From: Sulfuricurvum sp.
GTDB taxonomy: Bacteria; Campylobacterota; Campylobacteria; Campylobacterales; Sulfurimonadaceae
Direction: 5' to 3'
Assembly: GCA_030693335.1 (NCBI GenBank)
Contig: JAUYAU010000004.1
Coordinates: 186,001-250,000, forward strand
DNA: 64,000 bases
A model generated the notes under the pieces. That model ran no database searches. It saw only the letters and a program-made list of their open reading frames with translations, and was not told the origin of the DNA. The number at the start of each line of letters is the position of its first letter. Position 1 is the stretch's first letter. The position numbers and the translations under genes are program-made. Shown here in pieces: positions 53,184 to 62,015 of this stretch.

Positions 53184-53804
53184 TTACCGGTATTCAACTA
53201 TTTTAGTCATAGGTAACCGCATTTGTGGACTTTGAGGATCAACACGATAGCCAAAGGCACAGATCAAGGCAACACTTCTCCCCTGTGGAAGATCAAGCAC
53301 CGCTTCGATCTGCTCTTTTTCAAACCCTTCTATGGGACAACTGTCAATTTCAAGTGTCGCAGCATAGGTCATCATGTTTGCACACGCAATGTAACACTGT
53401 TTTGCTGTCCAGTTTTCAAGCAAATCTTCATGACACTCAATGAGAGAGAGGTAGCTCTTATAAACAGCCATATATTTTTCCAGAGCTTCCGCATCCAGAC
53501 CTCTGCGCTCAAACATGCTACGCACATACGGTGTACCGCTGCGCAAATCATCATTATCGGTCGTGAAGATCACCAGTTCTGAAGCTTCGGTAATTTGTGC
53601 TTGATTCCAGCACGAAGATTTCAATGCTTTACGCAAGGCAGGATCACGCACCACGATCAAACGCCATGGTTCCATACCAAAGGACGATGGTGACATACGC
53701 GCCACTTCTAAAATCGATTCAAACTGCTCTTGAGGAATGGTTTTAGAAACATCAAAATGTTTACATGCATGACGAAACGCCATTGCTTTCATGAAATCGG
53801 ACAT
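53184..53804 (-). CDS. nitroreductase-family NAD(P)H-dependent oxidoreductase
   Basis: 206 residues. FMN-binding nitroreductase fold: 'AFRHACKHFD', 'ARMSPSSFGMEPWRLIVV', 'CYIACANMMTYAATLEIDSCPIEGF'. The dimeric FMN enzyme reduces nitro or quinone compounds. GAGGTGAG precedes the ATG at 53804. Overlaps the DUF309 gene by 16 bases. Confidence 0.88.
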   Translation of the reverse strand: MSDFMKAMAFRHACKHFDVSKTIPQEQFESILEVARMSPSSFGMEPWRLIVVRDPALRKALKSSCWNQAQITEASELVIFTTDNDDLRSGTPYVRSMFERRGLDAEALEKYMAVYKSYLSLIECHEDLLENWTAKQCYIACANMMTYAATLEIDSCPIEGFEKEQIEAVLDLPQGRSVALICAFGYRVDPQSPQMRLPMTKIVEYR

Positions 53805-54160
53805 AACTCACCTCGTTTGTTTTGTATTGATTGCGCCATTGTAACGTATAACGCATTATGCTCACTCTCCAAAGTGTCCAAGAGTGCTACATATTTTAGA
53901 TACGTTTTCCATGCAGTTTCGGAGGGCTTTGGACGTCCTAATTTAATCAGTTCAAAACACACCGCCGCATTGATAAACCCTTTCCAGAGCTTCACCTCAT
54001 CCTCATGCTCAAAACGTCGTGGAAACCACACTGCTTCGAGATCCTCATGTGCATCGTAATAGCGCCCTTCTTGTAATGATGTGATGTAGGCCTCACACGC
54101 ACTTTCTACTGTTGGAGATTCTTTCGCCAATATCCACGCCCCCCTTTCAAACTGATGCAT
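53789..54160 (-). CDS. DUF309-domain protein
   Basis: 123 residues. 'GRYYDAHEDLEAVWFP' and 'LWKGFINAAVCFELIKLG' are the DUF309 core, an all-helical domain of unknown function. The frame overlaps the upstream rhodanese-like gene by 55 bases if started at 54160; a TTG start at 54130 reduces this to 25 and is quite possible. Overlaps nitroreductase by 16 bases. Confidence 0.75.
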   Translation of the reverse strand: MHQFERGAWILAKESPTVESACEAYITSLQEGRYYDAHEDLEAVWFPRRFEHEDEVKLWKGFINAAVCFELIKLGRPKPSETAWKTYLKYVALLDTLESEHNALYVTMAQSIQNKRGELCPIS

Positions 54161-54414
54161 ACATGATCAGGAAATTTTTCCCTAAACTCTTTGAGCCTCG
54201 AATGCGTCCCCTTCCCACTGTCGCAATAAAACACAAACACACTGCCCTTGGGCTCCTGCTTCATCAATGGCGGATTATAGGTAATCCCATCGGCACCCTC
54301 AATACTGTTTAAAATCGTATCGACCAAAATCACCTTTATTCCTTGCACTTCTAACAGCTGTTTGTTATGCAAATATTCTTTCTGCGTCCATTCATCGACG
54401 TTCAAATCGACCAT
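54106..54414 (-). CDS. rhodanese-like protein
   Basis: 102 residues. Ends with a rhodanese-type active loop: 'VFVFYCDSGKGTHSRLKEF' (Cys then a six-residue loop) and 'CISLKGGRGYWRKN'. Such proteins transfer sulfane sulfur. The start at 54414 follows GGATAATAAA; a TTG at 54426 is the alternative. The cysteine loop CDSGKGTHSR is longer than the common CxxGxR. Overlaps DUF309. Confidence 0.65.
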   Translation of the reverse strand: MVDLNVDEWTQKEYLHNKQLLEVQGIKVILVDTILNSIEGADGITYNPPLMKQEPKGSVFVFYCDSGKGTHSRLKEFREKFPDHVCISLKGGRGYWRKNLQQ

Positions 54415-54497
54415 TTTATTATCCAATTTCTTATTTTATGTAAGTCTATCAAAACTATAAAAGCATACCCCTTAGAGTTTTTAGCTACACTTACATT

Positions 54498-57317
54498 ATG
54501 GCTAAGAAAAAGAAAAAAATGATCAAACTCAATCAATCCATTCGCCATTTTTTCGGCGATGAAGGATTTGACGAGGGGATTGAGCGGGTTCCGACCGAAA
54601 CACTCATCGCCCTCTCTCACACATTGGGACTCTTCAACGAGATAACCGACAAACCGACGCTTATCAAAAGCTTCCGCCGTTTATGGTCCGAAGGTGATGG
54701 CGACAATCGTGAGTATATCGTCAATTTTTTCCGCAATGACGGACGAACCTATCCCAACCCGAAACCCAAAGAAAAACCGCATGAACGGGAAGAAAAGATC
54801 GATGAATTGCTAGAGGGGCTGGATATCACGCCCTCGGAACGATTGGCACTTCACTCAGCTTTTATTGATGTACGCATTCGCAAAATCACCCCTGAAAAAA
54901 TTGCCTCCAAATTGGAACATATCCGCGTCTCTCAAAAACGCGAAGCCCTTGAGAAAGCATTGGAGGGGAAATTTAATTATGACGATTCATTGGAGTTTTA
55001 TGCCTCCATCCAATACGCCATAGGGGATGAGCAGTTCACTAAGATTCATGTTCTCAAAACCCCTCCCGTAGAAAACAGACGAATCCAAGAAGAAGCACCC
55101 GAATTATTGATTGACGAGCTTTCCAAACTCAAAACCACCCTCACTCTCCAAAAACAAGAGCAGATCAACCAATTTTTGTCCGCCATACCTGTGCATACGC
55201 ATCGCTATCTCAGTGCGGATGAGATTATCCGTTCGCTCAAAAGCGCTCCCCCCTCCGCTTCCACGATTACTAATGTGCTGGACAACGAACTGCTGCAAAA
55301 AGTACTCTCTACCTATTTCCCCTCTGCCAAGACATCTCTCAACGGCGATGATTTGATGATTGAGATTCAAAAAAGTCTCGACCTTCCCCATTCATCGACA
55401 CCGTTTCATTACACCTTGCATCTGCATCTTGATGCCCTTGAAATCAGTCGCAGTATTTGGGCGGGCAGCGATATCACCTTTGCAGATGTTACGCTAACGC
55501 AAACCAATGAGGCAGAAAAAATCTTTCTGGGCGAACTGCGTGATCTTATCGATAAATGCGGTGAACGGGCAAAACTTCTCAACCTAAGCGAAGCCAGACT
55601 CTACGAACTCGTCTATGAACTGCTTACCCCCCATTTCACAGACATACTGCATATCGGTGCCAAAACGCAAAAAAGAGTCCTTTACGCATTTGATCAGCTC
55701 ATTGCCACCGAATTGCTCAAACGGCAAAGACAGGAGCTCTTAGCCCGCAGTATCCGCGATTTTAAAAACCTCTTTCCCCTCGCACGCTCACTGCGCCGCA
55801 AGCTCGTTTTTCACATAGGGCCTACCAACAGCGGAAAAACCTATACGGCGATGGAAAAACTGCGTGCAGTGGGAACAGGTTATTATCTGGCACCCCTGCG
55901 TTTGTTAGCACTTGAAGGGTATGAAGACTTACGGGATAAGGGCGTCAATGCCTCACTTATCACCGGGGAGGAACAGATCCTTGATGAAGATGCGACGCAT
56001 ATCAGTTCCACCATTGAGATGCTCAATTTCGAGGTCGAAGTAGACGTATGTGTTATTGACGAAGTACAGATGATCGGAGATCGCGACCGCGGATGGGCAT
56101 GGGCAAATGCTATCATCGGGGCACCTGCCAAAACCGTCATTATGACAGGCTCCACCAATGCCCTCGAAGCCATCAGCGCTCTCGCACACTATCTGGGTGA
56201 ACCCCTGGAAATTGTCGAGTTTGAGCGTAAAAATCCCCTTGAACTCATGAAGTCACCGGTTGCCTTGGATAAAATAGAGCCAAAAACGGCCGTCATTGCG
56301 TTCAGCCGCTCCAGTGCTTTGCGCATCAAACAGCAAATCTCCAAAACCTATAAAACGAGTATCATCTACGGAAACCTCAGCCCCGAAGTACGCCGTGAAG
56401 AAGCACGCCGTTTTCGCGAGGGGGAAACCGATATTCTCGTCGCTACCGATGCCATCGCCATGGGGTTGAATCTCCCGATTAAAACCCTTCTTTTTTCCAA
56501 AGCCGATAAATTTGACGGACAATCCCAACGCGATCTCACCGCCAGTGAAGTACAGCAAATCGCAGGGAGGGCAGGACGGTATGGACTAAGCGAACAGGGA
56601 TATGTCGGAGGTGTCAGCAGTGATATTCTCAAAAAGATAGGAACTCTTTTTATCCAAAAAGCGCAAACCATTTCCATTCCGTTTAATGTTATGGCCAACT
56701 TTGACCACATCATGCTCGTATCGACCATTCTCGAAGAAAAATCGCTCTCTGCCATCATCGAATTTTTTGTGGAAAATATGAAGTTTGAAGGACCGTTTCG
56801 TGCGGCCAATCTCGAATCCATGAGTGAAGCATCCGCCATCGCTGACCGCTACGATTTGGACATGAAAACCAAGTTTACCCTTGCAACTGCACCGCTCTCT
56901 ACCGGTTCACCGCTGGTGATGGTGGCATTTGAACGCTATGTCAAAGCGCTGGAGCAAGGCAAACCCATCGCGTACGTTGCACCTGCACATTTGGGTGCGT
57001 ATGCCCTGACAATGGAAGATCTCCAAGACGCCGAAGATCGGATCAAAGAGATCTCTTTGTATCTGTGGCTCTCCTATCGACTGAGTGAATACTTTATCGA
57101 TGCCGAAAAAGCGCGTTCATTTCGTGGAGAGCTCAACCGGTTTATCGAAAATTCTCTCAAACAAAGCCACTTTACTCCACGCTGTAAAACCTGTTCAAAG
57201 CCGCTGGCACCGGGGAGTGAATTTAGTATCTGTCAAAGCTGCTTTAATGCCCTCAATCGTGCAAAAAATCGCGCTACCGCCCCACGGCCTCCGAGCAAAG
57301 CGTATAAGCGCTCCTAG
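54498..57317 (+). CDS. Suv3-like RNA helicase
   Basis: 939 residues. An N-terminal extension of about 430 residues without clear motifs, then a superfamily 2 helicase: motif I GPTNSGKT (441-448), motif II DEVQMIGD (D521), 'ATDAIAMGLNLP' and QQIAGRAGRYG. This DEVQ and the 'GPTNSGKTYTA' form are Suv3-like (degradosome helicase). A C-terminal CxxC-x(13)-CxxC (CKTC...CQSC) may bind zinc. Present in many Campylobacterota. Convergent with the HTH gene. Confidence 0.82.
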   Translation: MAKKKKKMIKLNQSIRHFFGDEGFDEGIERVPTETLIALSHTLGLFNEITDKPTLIKSFRRLWSEGDGDNREYIVNFFRNDGRTYPNPKPKEKPHEREEKIDELLEGLDITPSERLALHSAFIDVRIRKITPEKIASKLEHIRVSQKREALEKALEGKFNYDDSLEFYASIQYAIGDEQFTKIHVLKTPPVENRRIQEEAPELLIDELSKLKTTLTLQKQEQINQFLSAIPVHTHRYLSADEIIRSLKSAPPSASTITNVLDNELLQKVLSTYFPSAKTSLNGDDLMIEIQKSLDLPHSSTPFHYTLHLHLDALEISRSIWAGSDITFADVTLTQTNEAEKIFLGELRDLIDKCGERAKLLNLSEARLYELVYELLTPHFTDILHIGAKTQKRVLYAFDQLIATELLKRQRQELLARSIRDFKNLFPLARSLRRKLVFHIGPTNSGKTYTAMEKLRAVGTGYYLAPLRLLALEGYEDLRDKGVNASLITGEEQILDEDATHISSTIEMLNFEVEVDVCVIDEVQMIGDRDRGWAWANAIIGAPAKTVIMTGSTNALEAISALAHYLGEPLEIVEFERKNPLELMKSPVALDKIEPKTAVIAFSRSSALRIKQQISKTYKTSIIYGNLSPEVRREEARRFREGETDILVATDAIAMGLNLPIKTLLFSKADKFDGQSQRDLTASEVQQIAGRAGRYGLSEQGYVGGVSSDILKKIGTLFIQKAQTISIPFNVMANFDHIMLVSTILEEKSLSAIIEFFVENMKFEGPFRAANLESMSEASAIADRYDLDMKTKFTLATAPLSTGSPLVMVAFERYVKALEQGKPIAYVAPAHLGAYALTMEDLQDAEDRIKEISLYLWLSYRLSEYFIDAEKARSFRGELNRFIENSLKQSHFTPRCKTCSKPLAPGSEFSICQSCFNALNRAKNRATAPRPPSKAYKRS

Positions 57318-57326
57318 CGCTTGGAG

Positions 57327-57953
57327 CTATTTTATCAAATCAGAGTAGTCAAATTCCGCAGGGTTTAAAAAGAGTTTATCCTCACGGATACTAATACGCT
57401 CATCCCTTCCTTGCAGTTTCTCAAAACGTTTTTTGATTTTTTTCTTCGCTTCGTCTTTGATTCGCTTGAGTTTGAGAAAGTCTTTGAGAGAGATCCATCC
57501 ATCAGTTTCGACAACGTCTGCATTAATAGCGTCCAATGTCCCTTGCTCCATCCCCTCTTGCATCACGGCTTCCGGATTCACATGCGAGAGAAACTTGGTT
57601 GCAACCACATGCAAAACACTGCGCAGCTGCGCATCGCGCTCTTTGTATATCTGCTCCACTTTGACACGCTCATCAATGAGCATCTGTTCGCGCTGATCAC
57701 GCAAACGTGATGTTTCATGTTCCAAAATATCCACACGTCCGCGAAGACGCTCATTTTCTTGCTCGATGTACTGGGTATAGCGGGCATCAACCACATTTCC
57801 AACGCCTTGAATACTCTTTGGTGTCGTAATTGTGACGTATTTGACTCCGTCTTCAACAATGCAATTAAGGCTTCCACGACGGACACGATTGTGTATTGCT
57901 TCTTTTGAAACGCCATAATGATCCGCTGCATCCGCTATGGTTAACTTTTTCAT
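57327..57953 (-). CDS. HTH and coiled-coil protein
   Basis: 208 residues. N-terminal helix-turn-helix (about 3-30: LTIADAADHYGVSKEAIHNRVRR, a resolvase/excisionase-like form) with a short beta wing, then a long coiled coil (about 60-115) and a Lys/Arg-rich C-terminus. DNA-binding is likely; partner unknown. Start at 57953 with ATG; GGGACAAG lies ahead. Downstream of the HD-GYP gene in the same direction. Confidence 0.65.
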   Translation of the reverse strand: MKKLTIADAADHYGVSKEAIHNRVRRGSLNCIVEDGVKYVTITTPKSIQGVGNVVDARYTQYIEQENERLRGRVDILEHETSRLRDQREQMLIDERVKVEQIYKERDAQLRSVLHVVATKFLSHVNPEAVMQEGMEQGTLDAINADVVETDGWISLKDFLKLKRIKDEAKKKIKKRFEKLQGRDERISIREDKLFLNPAEFDYSDLIK

Positions 57954-57962
57954 CTTGTCCCT

Positions 57963-58916
57963 TTATTTATGCAGCATACGGATCAAGGCATTTACCATCT
58001 CAAAATCCAAATGCCCCTGCATAGCCTCTTTCATCAATTTAATCGAGTCGAACGTAGTCATTGGATCTTTATAAGAGCGTTTTGTCGTTAATGCATCAAA
58101 TACATCACATACTCCTATTATACGGGCAAATCTAGAAATCTTATCACCCGATAGGTTGTCAGGATAGCCACCGCCAACGAGTTTCTCATGATGATGACGA
58201 ATTCCGGTCAAAACCCGTTCATCTGTAATTCCCAGCTTCAGTGCAATTTCATGCCCTTGGGCAGGATGCGTTTTCATCTCATCAAACTCAACCTCTGTGA
58301 GTGAACCGTTTTTGTTAATAATATCAAAATTGACTTTGCTTTTTCCGATATCATGCAACACTGCGGCCATGCCAAGGGTCTTTAATTCTTCTTCATCCAT
58401 TCCCAAAAAAGCGCCCAGACTTAAGGTATAGATACTCACATTAATCGAATGGGTATGGGTATAAAAATCGTGCGCAGTGATTTTCAGAAGAGAGGCTACC
58501 GCTTTGGTATCATGCAAAATAATATCAACAATACTGTCAACGACCGGTTTGACATTTTTGGCGACTTCCAACGATTCGGGATTACGAAACATTTCATCAA
58601 TAACGGTACTCGCTTTTTCATACACAATAATCGCTTTATCGTCCAGCGATATATCCTCAGCACGGGCAATCGTTTGAATATGCTTCTGCACGTATGCTTC
58701 ATATGCAAGTGCATCTTCTTCATCAATGTAAAGCTTCTCTACTCCACGAATACGCACTTTATCATTCCCATCAATCACGGCATCATTTTGAAGATACAAC
58801 GTCATAGCCGTCTTCTCATCGTTGGGCAAATAAATTTGGAAGTTTAATTTTTCACCCTCCGTAATCACCCGCTTATCAATCGATCGGTACCGCTTTGATT
58901 TTGATTTGGTGCTCAT
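57963..58916 (-). CDS. HD-GYP domain protein
   Basis: 317 residues. N-terminal region (about 1-110) with no clear domain, then an HD-GYP domain with HDIGKSKVNF, 'HPAQGHEIALKLG' and 'HHEKLVGGGYP', where the usual D of DGxGYP is replaced by Val. It may bind or cleave cyclic di-GMP, or have lost activity. No receiver. Co-directional with the HTH gene and yajQ. Confidence 0.82.
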   Translation of the reverse strand: MSTKSKSKRYRSIDKRVITEGEKLNFQIYLPNDEKTAMTLYLQNDAVIDGNDKVRIRGVEKLYIDEEDALAYEAYVQKHIQTIARAEDISLDDKAIIVYEKASTVIDEMFRNPESLEVAKNVKPVVDSIVDIILHDTKAVASLLKITAHDFYTHTHSINVSIYTLSLGAFLGMDEEELKTLGMAAVLHDIGKSKVNFDIINKNGSLTEVEFDEMKTHPAQGHEIALKLGITDERVLTGIRHHHEKLVGGGYPDNLSGDKISRFARIIGVCDVFDALTTKRSYKDPMTTFDSIKLMKEAMQGHLDFEMVNALIRMLHK

Positions 58917-58928
58917 GTCTTTTTCCCT

Positions 58929-59426
58929 TTATCGGAAGTTCTCAAATACAAGCGGAGCTTCCCATTCCATCGCTTTGATGTGTGCCATGATTTTTTGAAG
59001 CTCATCAATTTGTTTGGATTTTACACGGATGTATTCACCCTCAATGACTGCAGAAGCTTTTGTTTTGAGGTTTTTGATTTCAGCAATAATCTTTTTCGCC
59101 TCTTTGGCCTCAATCGTATCGACGATTTTATACGTAGCTTTACGAGACCCGCCGCTCGCATCTTCTGTCTTCAGTTCTTCAAGCGCTTTGGAAGAAAGCC
59201 CGCGCTTGATGAGTTTTCCAATAACAATGTCTTTGAGTGCGTCGAGTTTGTTATCGCTTGAAGCGAGTAAAACGAGTTGTTTTTCTTTTTCGCGGTAATT
59301 GATTTCATAGGTAACCCCTTTGAAATCGTAGCGCCCGATAACCTCTTTTTCAGATTGGGCCATCGCGTCTTTAAACGCCTGTAAATCAATTTTTGCAGAA
59401 ATATCCATAGAGTGTTCTGATGCCAT
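58929..59426 (-). CDS. yajQ: YajQ-family nucleotide-binding protein
   Basis: 165 residues of the YajQ family (about 163 usually). 'SEKEVIGRYDFKGVTYEI' and 'SASRVIEG'-like 'KASAVIEGEYIRVKSKQIDELQ' are the family blocks. Family members bind cyclic di-GMP or nucleotides. It sits next to an HD-GYP gene, suggesting c-di-GMP links (inference). Confidence 0.88.
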   Translation of the reverse strand: MASEHSMDISAKIDLQAFKDAMAQSEKEVIGRYDFKGVTYEINYREKEKQLVLLASSDNKLDALKDIVIGKLIKRGLSSKALEELKTEDASGGSRKATYKIVDTIEAKEAKKIIAEIKNLKTKASAVIEGEYIRVKSKQIDELQKIMAHIKAMEWEAPLVFENFR

Positions 59427-59476
59427 ACTATTATCCTAAATAATTTTATAACAGTTAGTATAACACAAACCGCAAA

Positions 59477-60178
59477 TTAAAACATAGGTGAGCCAAAGTC
59501 CAAGCCGCCGCCAAAGTTCATATTGGGGTCCATATAGCCTAACATAGAACTTTTGGTCCGCAACATTGTGATGTCTTGCTTGGGAGCGATCCCTTGAGGG
59601 CACACGGGGACACATTCACCGCACAGCGTACAGTCCCAAATGCCGTTGCTTTGTACCGCGGCTATCTTAGCGTCACTGAGCGTTTGTCGAGGGTCACTGA
59701 CATAACGCCAAACACGCGTGAGGGCAAAGGGGCCGATAAAATCAGGATTGACCGCATAAACGGGACAAGCACTGTAGCACGCCGTACATAAAATACAGTC
59801 ACTTTGCGTTTCGATTCCATGCATTGCTTCTTCACTGACATTCCCCTCACGTGAGCATTCACTCCAGGTATTTGCCACACGGCTAAAATGCTCAACACAC
59901 GAACTCTCCACCACCAAATCACGGATAACGCTCGCATTGCGCATCGGCTCTACGAGATCACCGTCACTTGGTTTGTATTCACACATGAGCACTTCACGAC
60001 CATTTACTCGAACCGCACAGCTCCCGCACACGCCGCTGCGGCATCCTTGCGAGTAGGTGAGGGTTGAATCCATTTTCATTTTTACGTGATTGAGGATGGT
60101 GAGTAATGTTACTCCCGCTAACTCAATGTTATATTCTTGCGGTTCTTCTTTATGAGATCGTTGTACTAAAATTTTCAT
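59477..60178 (-). CDS. sdhB: succinate dehydrogenase/fumarate reductase iron-sulfur subunit
   Basis: 233 residues. N-terminal ferredoxin domain with CRSGVCGSC and a fourth Cys in LMCEY ([2Fe-2S]), then two clusters: CILCTACYSACP and CTLCGECVPVCP. In classical enzymes the second position of the third motif is not Cys and gives [3Fe-4S]; here all four Cys are present, so a second [4Fe-4S] is likely. This is seen in SdhE-type enzymes. The ATG overlaps the stop of the acidic small ORF. No anchor subunit follows. Confidence 0.87.
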   Translation of the reverse strand: MKILVQRSHKEEPQEYNIELAGVTLLTILNHVKMKMDSTLTYSQGCRSGVCGSCAVRVNGREVLMCEYKPSDGDLVEPMRNASVIRDLVVESSCVEHFSRVANTWSECSREGNVSEEAMHGIETQSDCILCTACYSACPVYAVNPDFIGPFALTRVWRYVSDPRQTLSDAKIAAVQSNGIWDCTLCGECVPVCPQGIAPKQDITMLRTKSSMLGYMDPNMNFGGGLDFGSPMF

Positions 60179-60276
60179 CAGTCACACCACTCTCTTTCTT
60201 CGTCTTCATCGTCGTCGTAAAACTCATCCTCTTCTTCATTTTCTATACTCGTATTTATTCCATAAAATTTACACAT
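60178..60276 (-). CDS. acidic 32-aa small ORF between sdhA and sdhB
   Basis: ATG at 60274-60276, inside the end of sdhA, opens 32 codons: MCKFYGINTS, then an extremely acidic run of Glu/Asp with Tyr and Trp, ending REWCD. Its TGA at 60178-60180 overlaps the sdhB ATG (TGATG), so it would be coupled to it. It overlaps the sdhA end by 22 bases. AGAGGA lies about 10 bases upstream. A 10-residue gap filled by two Cys and a very acidic run is unusual; no homologue recognised. Confidence 0.5.
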   Translation of the reverse strand: MCKFYGINTSIENEEEDEFYDDDEDEEREWCD

Positions 60277-61856
60277 ACTACGCCATCCTCTCTCCATATA
60301 ATCGTGTGCGTTCCAAACAACTCGTCATTTCGCATAGGAACATCACTACGATAATGAGCCCCTCGGCTCTCACTGCGACGAATCGCACACGTTGCAATAA
60401 TCTCTGCCAACTCAATCTTATTGCCAAATTCGATAAACTCAACCAAATTCGTATTGCAAATCTTCGACTTATCCTTTGGACCCATCAACGGTAACTCTTT
60501 TTGCATCTGCTCGATCACATCAAGGACAGCTTTTAGCCCCGTATCCTCACGTACCAATCCCACATTGGCATAGAAGATCTCCGCTAAGCTCTCTTGCTTC
60601 TCATAAAAATCGATTCTGTTGCTAAACGACATCGCCTCGCTGATAAAATCAGTGTCTTTTGAAAGTTGATTATTTTCTAGTGTTGATACAGGTTTGTTCT
60701 CTCCAAACTCCGCCGCAGTTTTTCCGCAATGGCGACCGAACACTACAAGTTCCAAAAGCGAGTTTCCCCCCAAACGGTTCGCCCCATGTGTTTTGTGATT
60801 CGCACACTCTCCCACAGCAAACAAACCGCTAACACTTGTCATGCATTCGTTATTGACTTCTATTCCACCCATACTGTAATGCGCTGCAGGTTTAATCGGA
60901 ATAAGATCATGCACCGGATCGATCCCCTCATAGATCTGTGCCAGTTTACGTTCCTGAGGCAGTTCATGGCTAATAAATTCTTCTCCCAAATGGCGAATAT
61001 CCAAATACACCGCACCACCCGCTGTAATTTCATCATGAATTGCTCTCGCCACCACATCACGAGGTCCTAGCTCGTCGGTAAAACGCTCATGCTTGGCATT
61101 GAGCAAAAACCCGCCTGCTCCGCGTGCACTCTCCGAGATTAGAATCGAAGAATTTTTAAGTGCCGTAGGATGAAACTGAATAAACTCCAAATCGGCCAAC
61201 CTCGCGCCCGCACGTATTGCAGCAGCGATCCCATCGCCCGTACTGCCTACAGAATTTGTGGAGTGCTTACCGTACAATGCCCCGTATCCACCCGTGGCCA
61301 TGATTACCGCATCTGCCCGTATCTCTTCCACATCGCCGGTCAGGATATTTAGGCACGTCGCCCCTAACGCACGGTTTGTTGTTTCATCCACGATAATATT
61401 GAGCAAAAATCGCTCATTCAAGAACATAATCCCCGCTTTGAGACATTGATCATACAGCGTATGAAGCAGTTTTAACCCTGTATAGTCTTGTGCATAACAT
61501 GCTCTGGGTGCAGATGCTCCGCCCAAACGTCTGCGCGCTATCTCACCCGATGCATCCCGACTAAACGGAAGTCCAAGCGTGTTGCACCAACGCACCGCAT
61601 CAGGAGCATTTTCGCACAAAAACGCAATCTGCGATTCATCCCCCAGCCCTGCACTGGACTTCAACGTATCAGCCATATGGTTCGCAACCGAATCCTCATT
61701 GCCTAAAACCGCATTCATCCCCCCCTGCGCCATCGAGGTCTGAGAGCGTGTCGGAAGCGTTTTGCTCATAACGATAACCTCTGCGCCCGCTTCATGTGCC
61801 GACAGTGCGCTCACCAATCCGGCACCTCCACCGCCGATAATTAATACTTTCGCCAT
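60255..61856 (-). CDS. sdhA: succinate dehydrogenase/fumarate reductase flavoprotein subunit (divergent)
   Basis: 533 residues. FAD site IGGGGAGLVSAL, active-site SESARGAGGFLLN, HYSMGGIEVN and RLGGNSLLELVVFG, and C-terminal RRSESRGAHYRSD. The usual covalent flavin His in TRSHT is replaced by Gln (TRSQT, Q39), so FAD may be noncovalent as in TfrA or NadB. It is shorter than classical SdhA (about 590). The linked iron-sulfur subunit excludes L-aspartate oxidase. No E or C subunit nearby. Confidence 0.85.
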   Translation of the reverse strand: MAKVLIIGGGGAGLVSALSAHEAGAEVIVMSKTLPTRSQTSMAQGGMNAVLGNEDSVANHMADTLKSSAGLGDESQIAFLCENAPDAVRWCNTLGLPFSRDASGEIARRRLGGASAPRACYAQDYTGLKLLHTLYDQCLKAGIMFLNERFLLNIIVDETTNRALGATCLNILTGDVEEIRADAVIMATGGYGALYGKHSTNSVGSTGDGIAAAIRAGARLADLEFIQFHPTALKNSSILISESARGAGGFLLNAKHERFTDELGPRDVVARAIHDEITAGGAVYLDIRHLGEEFISHELPQERKLAQIYEGIDPVHDLIPIKPAAHYSMGGIEVNNECMTSVSGLFAVGECANHKTHGANRLGGNSLLELVVFGRHCGKTAAEFGENKPVSTLENNQLSKDTDFISEAMSFSNRIDFYEKQESLAEIFYANVGLVREDTGLKAVLDVIEQMQKELPLMGPKDKSKICNTNLVEFIEFGNKIELAEIIATCAIRRSESRGAHYRSDVPMRNDELFGTHTIIWREDGVVCVNFME

Positions 61857-62015
61857 AATAAAGACTCCTTGAATGGGGTGATTGTAGCGTAATGGGTTTT
61901 AGGAGTTTCTCAATAGATTGATAGGTGTAAAAAATTTAAGCTCATTGAATTAAAAGTCGTCTTTTACATTGAAGCGGCTCATCGAAAAGATATGTTTATT
62001 AATCCATAAACATAT

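Noticed and set aside
60255-61856. L-aspartate oxidase (nadB)
   Set aside because: Length and noncovalent flavin signs fit, but the gene is coupled to an SdhB-type iron-sulfur subunit and keeps SdhA motifs.
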